Shown here: positions 1-9,100 of the stretch, piece after piece
How positions within the stretch are numbered: the stretch's first letter is position 1
Layout of the letters: each line of letters starts with the position of its first letter
Assembly (NCBI GenBank): GCA_026770595.1
Contig: MU633892.1
Location: forward strand, 7,161-20,357
Direction: 5' to 3'
From: Ochromonadaceae sp. CCMP2298
Lineage: Eukaryota; Sar; Synurophyceae; Ochromonadales; Ochromonadaceae
DNA length: 13,197 bases
The notes under the pieces: generated by a model
Told to the model about the DNA's origin: nothing
Databases searched by the model: none
Seen by the model: the letters and a program-made list of their open reading frames with translations, nothing else
Translations under genes and position numbers: made by a program

Positions 1-26
1 TTGGGGGGGCACCGGAGCAGGTTCAG

Positions 27-2426
27 ATGAGAGGAGGTGGGGGCGGGACCGTGAGCGGGGGAGGGGGAAGGGGCAAGGGTAAGGCTAGGTCGGGGGGTAT
101 CTACGGTCTGTTGCTTTCTGGGAAGAGTCCCCAAGCAGAGTGCGCAGTGACAACGTTGGCACACAGGGGTGGGGGTAGGGGGGGTGCTGTGGTCCCGACC
201 TCCTCCAGCAGGGTGCCTGGGCGGGTGATGGGCGAGCAGGGGCGGGGGCAGGGGCGACCGGTAAAGGGGGCGCAGAGGCCTAAGCCCCGCGTGGCCTCTG
301 CCTCCACCTCTGCCTCTGCCACCTCTGCCTCTGCCACCTCTGCTGCCTCTCATGCCTCCTCCTCTGCCGCTGCCGCCTCCGCGGCACAGGTACAGGCCCA
401 GTCCACCCCCCGCACGCAGCGAGCTTCCAGCCTGCTAGCTAGCGCCAGACCCAGAGGAGAGAGCGAAAGAGAAGGGGGAGATGGAGACAGTGGCGTAAGC
501 ATTGCTGGTAGGGACAGCGAAAGACCCTATGCTACACCCACTCGGGCATGGGAGGAATCAGCAGTGGAGGAGGTAGGGGAGGGGGAGGGCGGGGAGGGGG
601 GAGAATTCGAAGAATACGGCGAGCAATTCGAAAAATACGCTGAGAAATACGGTGAATCCGAAGAATACGTAGATAAACACGAGCAGAACGAAGAATACGA
701 AGAATACGGAGGCGAATACGGGGGTGACGGGGGCAGGGTCAGCCGAGATAGGGACAGCGGAGGTCCTACTGAGTTCTCCAAGACGATGAGCCTACGACCG
801 CAGCGGCCGCTAACAGAGCTGGAGAAGAAGCTGGAGCGGCTAACCCGACCCACTGTGGCGCTGGACTGGGGCAAGAAGTCGCAGGAGCAGGAACAGGAGC
901 AGGAGCTGGAGGAAGAGGGAGAGGGACAGGGACAGGCAGGGGATGAGGAAGAGGGGGCGGGGGCAGTGGCAGGGACAGCAGCAACAGTAGTAACAGTAGC
1001 ACCAGCACCAAAAGCATTAGCAGCATTAGCACAAGCAGATCCGGAGACAGCAGCAGATACAGGAGCGGGAAGTGGTTCAGTATCAGATACTGGGGCAGGG
1101 GCAGGAGTAGATACGTATACGGGGGATGGGGCGGGTCTGCTGCGGCTCAAGCGTTCAGTGTCCCCCTCTACTGCACACAGCAGCAGAGAGACGGGTGGCG
1201 TGAGTATGGGCTTGGGGGGTATGGGGGGTATGGGAGGAGGTGGGGGTATGGGAGGTGGGGCTATGGGAGGTGGGGCTATGGGAGGGGGTGGGCTGGAGGG
1301 CTCACTAGAGGGGGTCAGTGTCTGTGTCAGTCCCAGTCCCAGCAATAGGGGGGCGGATAATGTGAGGGGCAGTTTGACGCTGTTGAAGACGAGGGCGGGG
1401 GGCAGGCGCAGACGCAGCGTGGCGGACATAGAGGGGGCACAGGGACAGGGTGTGGTACAGGGGCAAGGGCTGGGTACGGGACAGCAGCAGGGACAGGAGC
1501 CGGAGCAGGAGCAGGGTCAGCAGGAGGAGTATAGCACAGTCACTGCCCGTGTGTCAGTCGATCTATCCTCTATGTCCTCTATGGGCAAGGGCATCGACAG
1601 TGGGCCCAGACCTCTGTCTGCCTATACAGGGGCAGGGAGGGGGGGAGGGGCAGGTGCTAGTGCTGGTATGGAGCAGGCACAGCAGCAGACACAGCAGGCA
1701 CAGAGCGAGGGTCCCTCCCTGGTCCAGTGTCCCGACTGCTCCCGCTCTTTCGGCCCCCTCCCCTACGCCAGACACGTGCAGGTGTGCGCATCCCTGCAGC
1801 AGAAGAGGGCAGCATTCGACTCTAAGAAGATGCGGGTTGTTAACAATCCGGACCTGAAGGAGTTTGAGGATGGGAGGTACCAGGGCGGAAGGGGGGGGAA
1901 GGGGAGGGGCAAGGATGTGAGAGGTAAGGGTGGAGGGGCAGGAAGGGGCTCAGGGGCGGGTGCGGGAGGGGCAGTGGTGGGAGTAGGTGTAGCAGGGGCA
2001 GGGGATGCGAGCAAGTGGAAGGAGCAGTCATCTGCCTTCAGACAAGCCATGCGACAAGCCAGAGAGTACTCTCAAGCAGAAGCGAGCGGCGGGCCCCTGC
2101 CCACCCACACACCCACCCACGACCCATCTCTTTTGATGTGCCCCCACTGTACGAGGCGCTTCTCTGCTAAGGCAGCAGAAAGGCACATACCACAGTGCCA
2201 GTCGATCAGAGCCAAGCCCTCGTCTCTCAAGCGCGGTGGGGGGGCAAACGCTTCCAACGGCACTGGGGGTGCGAGTGCTGGGGTTGGGGGTGGGAGTGGG
2301 GGTTGGGGAAGTGGGGGTAGGAGTGGGGGTGGGAGTGCAGGTTGGGGGAGTGGGGGATTGGTGAAGGGGGGCGGGAGTGCGGTGAAGGGGGGTAGTGCGG
2401 TAAAGGGGAGCAAGTCATGGCAGTAG
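27..2426 (+). CDS. ZC2HC1/FAM164-type C2HC zinc-finger protein
   Basis: A 799-residue reading frame ends in TAG at 2424-2426. Two zinc knuckles of identical spacing, C-x2-C-x11-H-x3-C, lie at residues C568/C571/H583/C587 and C705/C708/H720/C724. Family hallmarks are visible around them: a KRAAFDSKKMR stretch after the first knuckle, a basic SKWKEQSSAFRQAMRQAREY helix before the second, and RRFSAKAAERHI inside the second. That layout matches animal and protist ZC2HC1 (FAM164) proteins, whose molecular role is poorly known; some occur in species with cilia. The rest is low complexity: Ala/Ser-rich (about 90-130), Glu/Tyr-rich imperfect repeats (about 190-235), Gln/Glu-rich, and Gly/Met-rich (about 395-425). 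The frame is open to the left edge, and a CAG precedes the ATG, so the true start may lie upstream or the ATG may follow a splice acceptor. I am sure of the family and less sure of the N terminus. Confidence 0.85.
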   Translation: MRGGGGGTVSGGGGRGKGKARSGGIYGLLLSGKSPQAECAVTTLAHRGGGRGGAVVPTSSSRVPGRVMGEQGRGQGRPVKGAQRPKPRVASASTSASATSASATSAASHASSSAAAASAAQVQAQSTPRTQRASSLLASARPRGESEREGGDGDSGVSIAGRDSERPYATPTRAWEESAVEEVGEGEGGEGGEFEEYGEQFEKYAEKYGESEEYVDKHEQNEEYEEYGGEYGGDGGRVSRDRDSGGPTEFSKTMSLRPQRPLTELEKKLERLTRPTVALDWGKKSQEQEQEQELEEEGEGQGQAGDEEEGAGAVAGTAATVVTVAPAPKALAALAQADPETAADTGAGSGSVSDTGAGAGVDTYTGDGAGLLRLKRSVSPSTAHSSRETGGVSMGLGGMGGMGGGGGMGGGAMGGGAMGGGGLEGSLEGVSVCVSPSPSNRGADNVRGSLTLLKTRAGGRRRRSVADIEGAQGQGVVQGQGLGTGQQQGQEPEQEQGQQEEYSTVTARVSVDLSSMSSMGKGIDSGPRPLSAYTGAGRGGGAGASAGMEQAQQQTQQAQSEGPSLVQCPDCSRSFGPLPYARHVQVCASLQQKRAAFDSKKMRVVNNPDLKEFEDGRYQGGRGGKGRGKDVRGKGGGAGRGSGAGAGGAVVGVGVAGAGDASKWKEQSSAFRQAMRQAREYSQAEASGGPLPTHTPTHDPSLLMCPHCTRRFSAKAAERHIPQCQSIRAKPSSLKRGGGANASNGTGGASAGVGGGSGGWGSGGRSGGGSAGWGSGGLVKGGGSAVKGGSAVKGSKSWQ

Positions 2427-2810
2427 CGGGCCTACAGTGATAGTACGTACATTATTAGTGGGTACAGTGGTAGTACTCACACAGCGCATAGCGGGTAGCA
2501 GGCGTAGCAGTGTAGCAGGCAACGGTACATTCGTGCCTTTATTTCGCATGTGTAAAAGTGTTGTAGATAGCTTAAGAAATGCAGAAGCAATAGCAGCAGC
2601 ATCAACAGCCTTTTATTACTTCCACAACCAAAGATATGCGAGTCTGCAACTGCCCCCCTCCCCCTCCACCCCCTCCGACCCCTACATCTCCTACTACCAC
2701 CCCCTCCTACCCCTACCCCTCCTATAAAGCGTCAGTGCCAGCAGTCACCAACTCCGTAGTATGGAGTATGGGTGCCTGGTCAATGTGGACTCTTTTAGGC
2801 TGTTAGGCTG
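2427..2810. other. Tail-to-tail intergenic region
   Basis: This stretch separates the stop of the zinc-finger gene (+) from the stop of the unidentified minus-strand gene, so it should hold both 3' untranslated regions. It has a run of C-rich sequence at 2650-2722 and no clear AATAAA signal on either strand. One 96-codon frame on the plus strand (2437-2727) has no recognisable content and I do not call it a gene. Confidence 0.5.
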
Positions 2811-4809
2811 CTAGATGTCCATCTTCTCCATCGCCTCCGTCACCGCACAAGGACTGCGATCCGTGCCCCGGGTAGAGATAGAGGTAGAGGTAGAGGTAGA
2901 GGTAGAGGTAGAGGTAGAGGTAGAGGTAGAGGTAGAGGTAGAGGTAGAGGTAGAAGTAGAGGTAGAGGTAGAGGTATAGGTAGAGGTAGAGGTAGAGGTA
3001 GAGGTAGAGGTAGAGGTATAGGTATAGGTATAGGTATAGGTATAGGTATAGGTATAGGTATAGGTATAGGTATAGGTAGAGGTAGAGGTAGAGGTAGAGG
3101 TAGAGGTAGAGGTAGAGGTAGAGGTAGAGGTAGAGGTAGAGGTAGAGGTAGAGGCTACACAACATGAAAAACATAAACAACATCTAGTTAGAACCTGGGA
3201 ACCTGTTGAGAACATCCCTTGATGATGACAGTACCAATAACAGTACCACTAACCCCTTGATGACAGTGGCACTAACCTGAAAACCCTCTGGCATTGACCC
3301 TCTGGCTATCCGCCACCCGTGCGTCGATGAGCACCTTCACCTGCTCCAGCTCCTCCTACGAACAGATAGTACGACAGTATGACATACGACACGAAACAAG
3401 AGAGGCAGGAGGGGCAAGAGGGGCAAGAGTGGTACTGAGTTACTGAATTGTTCGAATTTCGTGTAGGTAGCGGAGTGCCTCGCTGTGCTCTTATATGTAC
3501 TCTGTCCACAACCCCACTCACACCTGCCCCCAATTGCCTCAAACCTCTCTCCGAAGTTGAAGATGATGGATAGACTGCCGTCGGGGGGGCGATCATTGGT
3601 GGAATGCTCCAGCCTCTTGGGCGCAATGCCGGGGTGGAAGATAATCTGTGTGGGGAGGTATGGGTATGGGTATGGGTATGGGTATAGGTATAGGGGGGGG
3701 TACGGGTATGGAGGGTATGGGTATGGGGGGGTATGGGTGTGGCAGTGATTCGCATGTGAGTACAGTGTCAGAATATCTGTCGAGCTAGGTATACAAGTAT
3801 CCATACCTCACCTCAATTTCCTTGCCGGCTTGCACTCTGCTGATGAAAGAGTAGGGAAATCAGATCAACTTATCATCGTCGACAAAGCTGAGGCACACCT
3901 CATCTCTGCACAGATTCAGCCAGCCCTCCAGTCTGCCCAGCCGATATGTATGATTCTGCTTCCAGCTCTTTCGGATCTTGCACTGTGCCGTGTTGTAGCT
4001 CTTGATGTGCGTGTTGGCTGCATTGATACTGTTCAGCGGAGGTCGTATGTTGCGCAGCATTGATTCGATCGAGTCAGCATCTTGCGAAGCAGGAAGAATC
4101 GCTGCCGGCATGGCCACCATCATAGCGTCGAACGCGCCCCTCATGAAACCTCCTGACATTAAGAAGTAGTGAGCCACACGAGCTATTATCTCCAGCCCCA
4201 GCTCCTGTGCGACAAAATGATGTGAAATGAAATTATTTAAATAAGAGGCTTTGGAATAAATGGTACCGGTAGAATGGAATATAAATAATAAATGGATGGG
4301 ATATCAAGGACTGAATGATGCTGTTACCTGAGACACGTAGAGGTGATCGACCTGAGCCGCGCCCGAGGCGCTCAGAAGCCAATACATAAAATTTGAATTG
4401 AATTGCTCCCACAGTGGCCACCAAGACTTGGCTATTGTCCACTATCCCTAGAAGGATGTAGAGCGCAATCTCGAAGCACGTGTGGCTAGTAAAGGAGCTG
4501 TGCTGAAGCACAGTACCGATTAATGTCACGCTGTAGTCAGCAACAACTGTAGAATAGGCCGACGAGGATCTTCTCTGTAGACTCGGAGGGAATGGAGGCT
4601 TATTTGGTGTACTTCTTCAGCATCCCGTTCAAATTTCTCAGCACTTTTGACAATTGTCTCACATTTTGCTAGCTCGTGCAGTGCTTAGAGGCAAGCGCAG
4701 ATGTCGCCAACAAACGGGTTCTTCGACTTTGACGACGCTGCCATGATGCGAGACATACTAAAATCCTCTCTTGTTCCGATGCAGTTAAGGGTTAGCAGCC
4801 AGATAACCC
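2811..4809 (-). CDS. Unrecognised multi-exon gene with Ser/Thr-Tyr repeat tail; possibly broken
   Basis: I do not recognise the protein. Exons inferred from GT-AG signals, in minus-strand order: 4809-4759, 4683 to about 4613 (end uncertain), 4441-4328, 4204-3812, 3645-3524, 3355-3277, 3154-2811. Phase agrees at 4759/4683 (this 75-nt intron removes an in-frame TAA), 4328/4204, 3812/3645 and 3277/3154. The encoded product starts helical (for example ELGLEIIARVAHYFLMSGGF). It then has a strand-rich stretch (for example IIFHPGIAPKRLEH and GSLSIIFNFGERFEAI) followed by the helix EELEQVKVLIDARVADSQ, which loosely resembles a PH-like fold (inference only). It ends in a dipeptide-repeat tail and AVTEAMEKMDI. 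Problems: a TGA at 3860-3862, a phase mismatch between 3524 and 3355 next to a five-G run (sense strand), and an unclear junction between 4612 and 4441, where another frame stays open for about 98 codons. The 5' end is not found. It could be a live gene with assembly errors or very short introns, or a recent pseudogene. Confidence 0.5.
2872..3154. repeat. Hexanucleotide tandem array (GTAGAG)n with GTATAG block
   Basis: About 47 units of a 6-bp repeat, GTAGAG on the plus strand, run with almost no register slips. A homogeneous block of ten GTATAG units lies at 3016-3075, with a single GTATAG at 2974-2979, one GTAGAA at 2950-2955 and one ATAGAG near the left end. Read on the minus strand in the frame of the gene above, the units encode Ser-Thr, the GTATAG variant encodes Tyr-Thr, and GTAGAA is synonymous. 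The array begins directly at a predicted splice acceptor (GTGTAG before 3154). Confidence 0.95.
3657..3740. repeat. GGTATG hexanucleotide array
   Basis: An imperfect array of GGTATG/GGGTAT units with one GGTATA pair and two runs of seven or eight G. It lies in the predicted intron (3646-3811) of the minus-strand gene, immediately upstream of the acceptor CCCCACACAG. On that strand it is a long pyrimidine-rich tract (CATACC units), so it may serve as the polypyrimidine tract of that intron. Confidence 0.9.
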
Positions 4810-4844
4810 CTAAAGACTAGCACAGGAGACTAAGTTTCGCGATC

Positions 4845-5024
4845 ATGTCCTACTTAAAGGACCCTCGGTTAAGAGAATTTCACACGCTTGTCCGCGGACA
4901 ACTCCCACGCAGTGACCCCTTTCTGCCCGCGTTCTTCGGTCCAACGTCCGTTCGTCCGGATCCAGCTACGCCTCCTAACTGCAGCCCGACAGCCAGTTTT
5001 CATAGCGAACTCACATTAGGGTAG
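4845..5024 (+). CDS. Small uncharacterised ORF (59 aa) or first exon
   Basis: An ATG at 4845 opens a 59-codon frame ending in TAG at 5022-5024. It starts MSYLKDPRLREFHTLVRGQL and has a Pro/Ser-rich second half. The composition is more protein-like than the surrounding shadows and codon choice is mixed, but I recognise no domain. After the TAG the same frame stays open to 5273 (SFVVFPSCGCSPLP and onward, then Gly/Pro-rich), so this could be an exon or a stop-interrupted piece of a longer ORF leading towards the TnpB-like fragment downstream. It lies about 35 bp from the upstream limit of the minus-strand gene, in divergent orientation. Low confidence that it is translated. Confidence 0.3.
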   Translation: MSYLKDPRLREFHTLVRGQLPRSDPFLPAFFGPTSVRPDPATPPNCSPTASFHSELTLG

Positions 5025-5227
5025 GGGTCTTTCGTCGTGTTTCCATCTTGTGGATGTTCACCTTTGCCAAAAAAAAGGAGGGGATTCGGGCGCTCGTCCT
5101 GGGGAGGAGGCGGGCGTGGGTGGTGGGCGATGTCCGGGTCCGGGCACACACCCCCCCCCCCCATGCTCCCAGGATGCTTTCCTAGAACCCCTCCGGAGCT
5201 GCACCGGCAGCTCGTCGTTTTTAACCC

Positions 5228-5300
5228 GGCGATGATGATGATGGCAAACAACGGCGATGATGGCAAACTCTAGCCAAACGGCGATGATGGCAAACAACAC
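5228..5300. repeat. Three short direct repeats of GCGATGATGGCAAAC
   Basis: The 15-mer GCGATGATGGCAAAC occurs near 5253 and 5281. A version with two extra GAT triplets (GCGATGATGATGATGGCAAAC) sits at 5229-5249. Copies are separated by short AAC/TAGCC spacers. They sit just upstream of, and partly within, the TnpB-like reading frame. They look like local duplication rather than a classic terminal repeat. Confidence 0.7.
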
Positions 5301-5502
5301 GGAAGCCGTTATCCACCGCGACCGCAACGCCGCGCGCAACATGAGGCTGCTCGCGACGAATGCCCTATGCGGCCTGGAGCGCCCGGCGCCATTCGACCGA
5401 GAAAAGGTGCGGAGAGAGAAGGAGGAGGCGAAGAAAGAGGAGCAGCAGGGTATGGAAGAGGGACACGAGAGTATGGAAGTGGAGAGTGTGGCGGAGCGTT
5501 GA
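5257..5502 (+). pseudogene. TnpB/Fanzor-like C-terminal fragment
   Basis: An 81-residue frame carries IHRDRNAARNM at residues 19-29. This matches the RuvC-III motif D-x-N-A-A-x-N-I/M of the TnpB family and its eukaryotic homologues, the Fanzor RNA-guided nucleases; D22 would be the third catalytic aspartate. After it comes LLATNALCGLERPAPF and a charged Lys/Glu tail, a typical position for the end of such proteins. The two Cys pairs of the zinc ribbon that normally precede this motif are not visible, and upstream sequence is replaced by short repeats and a Gly/Pro-rich stretch. No RuvC-I or RuvC-II segment is seen in the 400 bp upstream, so the element seems truncated or rearranged, unless earlier parts lie in unspliced exons. 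The assignment rests on one motif and its context. Confidence 0.42.
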
Positions 5503-6105
5503 CGTTTTTAAAAAAAATTAATCGTGATAACCGATTCGGGGATGGTACTTTAGGTACCTACCAGTCCGCTCTCTCTGTCAATTTCAGTTTCCCAACCCTC
5601 CAACGCCATTCGCGTGGGTTTTCCTTTGTGCCATTTTATTACACGTCAGCAGATAGGCTCTTAATTGCGGCACTTGAAGGGGGAACTGCGGGTTTGCATT
5701 TTGTGTGGGGGGAATAACCACCATCCCCTAACCTTGAAGTTTTCTTTTGGGACACACACGCATCATCAAGCAAATCCTCTCCTCCCCCCCTCCTCCGATG
5801 CAGTTTTTTCAAAAGCCAGAATTCTATTTTGACCGGAGGATAGCGGTACGTACTTTCGGATAATGTGGGAATTTCCCATTTACCAATCTAACCAAACCGC
5901 CACACTCTGTTCCGCTATTCCCCTATTTTCTCTATTCTCGCTAGTGCCCTGCTCCCCTTCTCTCCTACTATCCACCACCCCCCACTACTCCCCACCTATC
6001 GCCCACCCGCCCCCTCCCCTGTCTTTCCTGCCCCGCTATACCCCCGCTATACCCCCGCTATCCCCCCTCTATCTCCTTCTGCACCTACACCTACAACCAC
6101 ACGCC
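5503..6105. other. Intergenic region, no gene seen
   Basis: This region lies between the TnpB-like fragment and the stop codon of the PPR-like gene, so it should include that gene's 3' untranslated region. It begins with an A/T-rich patch (5507-5530) and contains a short palindrome GGTAC-TTTA-GGTACC near 5545 and GGGAATTTCCC near 5867. The second half is C-rich, with two and a half copies of an 11-bp GCTATACCCCC unit near 6035-6066. The plus-strand frame 5863-6309 runs antisense over the PPR-like gene end and is a composition artefact. Confidence 0.5.
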
Positions 6106-9100
6106 TCACTTCAGCGAGAAGCCGTGCCTAATGAACCTCCTCCCCAGCGCCTGCTCCGACAACGCCCCCCTCTCCCTCTGCCCCAGAGGCACCCCCATCT
6201 TCAGCTGATACCCCCTAGGCAGACCCCCTCCCAGCCCCCCCTTGCCCCCCTGCCCCAGCTCCTGCCCCTCGTCTGTTTCAGAAATGGGCGCCCAGTAGGC
6301 GAGGGCTGAGGCGTTGCGGCGCCTGAGCGTCTCAGTGCGCGCGTTGAGCTGCTGCTGCTCAGCGGTTATGGAGATGGGGACAGTGGGGTCGGTGGGGTCG
6401 GAGGTAGAGGCTGAGTCGGAGGCAGAGTCAGTGCTGCTCATCACGGCCTGCTCGAAGTCAGGAACTGCCAGTGGGTCGGAAGGGTCCAGGGTCTTGAAGA
6501 CAGGAGGAGAAATAGTGGGATCCTTAGAGCCAGAGGTAGAGGAGGAGGGGGCGGGGGCAGGGGTGGGGGCGGGGGGTAGTGCCGGGCCCACCAGCGCCCC
6601 CCTCTCCCCCACGCTGTACATCTGTCCTATCATCGCAGCCACCCTTCGCGCCTCCGGTACATCCCCCACCTCCAGTGACGCCTCCAGCAACAGCACCCAC
6701 AGACTAGGGGTTGGCCGGACCTGGTGCTGGTTGTGCAGATCTTGTATTAAATCCAGCGCCTCTGTGCGGTCTCCGTACTTTAGGTGTCCCAGCACGAGGG
6801 GGAATATGATACCTTCTGACAGAGGTATGCGGCGATTCACCATCTGGGTGAGCACGTCGTCTGCTACTGAGTGCAGGCCCTTCACTGCGCTGTAGAGATA
6901 GATCACTGGCTCGTAGCAAGCAGCAGTGGGGACGACTCCGTACAATTCCGCAGTCTGCAATAGCTGCAGGGCCCTTTCTTCCCTCCCCACTATGCAGTTA
7001 GCCTTGATCAATTCCCTCAGTATGGGCTCGGACATAACCACATCCACTCGCCCGATACCCCCACCACCAACACTCTTACCCCTACCATCCCCACCATCCC
7101 CACTACCATCCCCCTCACCCCCATCCCACCCCCGCACCTGTGCCTTGACGAATCCCTCCATCCGCCCCATCACCTGCGAATAGCCCCCCTGTTTATGCGC
7201 AATCTGTGCCGCCTTCGTGAAGAGCCTCAGACACAGCGCCAATACCTCCGCATCCACTTTTAACCCATCCCTGCGCATCTCTCGGAGCAAATAGTCCACC
7301 GTTGCGTCTGGGTCTTTCGCCACCATCCACTCCCCCTCTGTGTTGGGAGCAGCCTGGTGCAGCCCGTTGAGCAGCCATCTGTACAGTCGAGCGTCAGCAG
7401 CGCCCCCTGTCCGCCTCAGCTGCCTGAACAATTTGAGGGCGGGGAAGCCCTCGCGCACGCGGGCGTGCGCGTATATGCGCGATTTCAGCAGCTGCGTGTG
7501 CCAGGCGGCGACAGAGGCCGGGGAGGAGGGGGACGAGGAGGAGGTGGCGGAGGAGGAAGAGACTGGGATGACGGTTTCCACTAGCGACAAAAGCTGCCCC
7601 AGCATGGCGTCATCCAGACTCTTAGCCGCAGCGTCCAGCAGACAGCACAGTGCCTGGGGTGTCACCGCCCCCCTCCGTGCGGCCCCCGCTGCCCTCACAA
7701 GCTCCACAGCCCTCAGCACTGCATCAGGAGGCGCCACGCCTGCGTCTGTTTCTCCGCCGCACAGGAGCCTCACGAGAGCCTCTGTTACTAGAGGTGAGGA
7801 GGCAACCCCCTCTTCTGCGGTGTCCAGCAGCAGCTGACAGGCAGCTAGACCGGACTGCCAGGAGATGGGGGTTATGGTGGTAGAGATAGAGGAGGTGTGG
7901 GAGGCAGCCATATTCGCAGTGACTGCATCCACGTAAGCGGCGTACAGAGCTGCCCCCGGCTTGGCCTGGTGTGTATATGCTAGCCCCTGCACCTGTGCGA
8001 AGACCCGGCCCAGCTCTGCATACACAGCCACGTCCGTGCCCGCGCCCACACCTGTACCCACACCCGCACCTGTAACCGCACCTGTACCCCCAACCGTACC
8101 CAGACCGGCGCGGGCACTGGTAGTGGAGGCAGCAGCAGAGGCTGCAGAGACAAAAGCGGCGGTGGAGGCAGCAGAGGCAGCAAAGGCGGCGGCGGCAGAG
8201 GCACCAGCGGCAGAGCCAGAAGCTGAGGCAGAGGCAGCATCCAGCACCACACTACTGCGCAGCACCTCACACAGCAACGCCCCCGCCCATTTCCCCTTCG
8301 ATAATAGGTACGCGTCCCGGTGCCGCAGAGCGCTAAACAACCCCAGCCCAAACCCCGGACTCCCCGCATCCACTAAGCCACCTAAGCCCGCACCCATGGG
8401 TAGTGCCGGTGGCTCAGACGCGCTCCCCGTGAAGGACTGTGTCTGCGTGTGTGGGTGCAGGTGCAGGTGCTTTCCTAGAGCTGTCTGCTGCGCTAGTGCG
8501 GCCACCACCTCGCTACGCAGTGTCTGAGAGTGCTTCAGGGACCGTCCCAGAACGGAGGCGAAGTAGGCGGGAGAGGAGGGGGAGGAGAAGGGGCCGCTGC
8601 TACTGCTACTGATGTCGGTACTATTGCTGCTGCTATTGCTGTTGGTGTTGCTACTGTTGCTGGCATTGATGGCGCTACAGTCATCACCAGCTCTACCCCC
8701 ACCATCGCCCTCTGCCCTCAGCACCCTATCCAGAATCAGCAGCGCCTCTGCTCCTTGCCCCGCCCTGGCCAGCTCGCACAGCAGCATCGCCTGCGCCCGC
8801 CTGCCCCCACCCATAGCCTCACTGAAGGCCCGAGGAACCTCCCGGTACGCATACGCCCCCCCTGCCCCCACTCCTGCCGCATACCCGCTGGAGAGCGTGC
8901 TAAGCCCCCCTTTTCCTGTCTCAAGCTCTGCCCCCAACCCTGCCTCTAACTCCCCAGCCCCCACTTCGGGGGTGCAGGCACGAGCCAGACTTCGGATGCT
9001 CTCCGTAAGCGCAGACAAAGTCCCAGTCTCGGACCCAGACCAAGTCCCACTGTCGGACCCAGAGGCAGAGGCGGAGGCGAAGGGTGCGGGGGCGGAGGTC

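Noticed and set aside
527-1429. 300-codon minus-strand frame opposite the zinc-finger gene
   Set aside because: It is Ser/Pro/Ala low complexity produced by the antisense of a G-rich coding strand and has no recognisable motif.
2870-3155. CRISPR array
   Set aside because: The repeats are contiguous 6-bp units without spacers, in a eukaryotic locus.
2803-3183. Leu-Tyr dipeptide repeat frame on the minus strand
   Set aside because: This is the alternative frame of the hexamer array. The Ser-Thr frame is the one that agrees in phase with the upstream exon and ends in non-repeat sequence.
3221-3280. Possible box C/D snoRNA on the plus strand (ATGATGA ... CTGA)
   Set aside because: The boxes are only about 57 nt apart, no terminal stem pairs around them, and the segment is better explained as an imperfect direct repeat (CCCTTGATGA...ACTAACC) inside an intron of the opposite strand.
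2872-3740. Hexamer arrays as interstitial telomere repeats
   Set aside because: The units are GTAGAG and GGTATG, not TTAGGG or a known telomere variant, and they lie within a gene.
4684-4758. N-terminal start MSRIMAASSKSKNPF at 4756 for the minus-strand gene
   Set aside because: The frame reaches TAA after about 24 codons. A 75-nt GTATGT...TCTAAG intron covering exactly this part joins the flanking frames in phase, so I treat it as intron, with some doubt.
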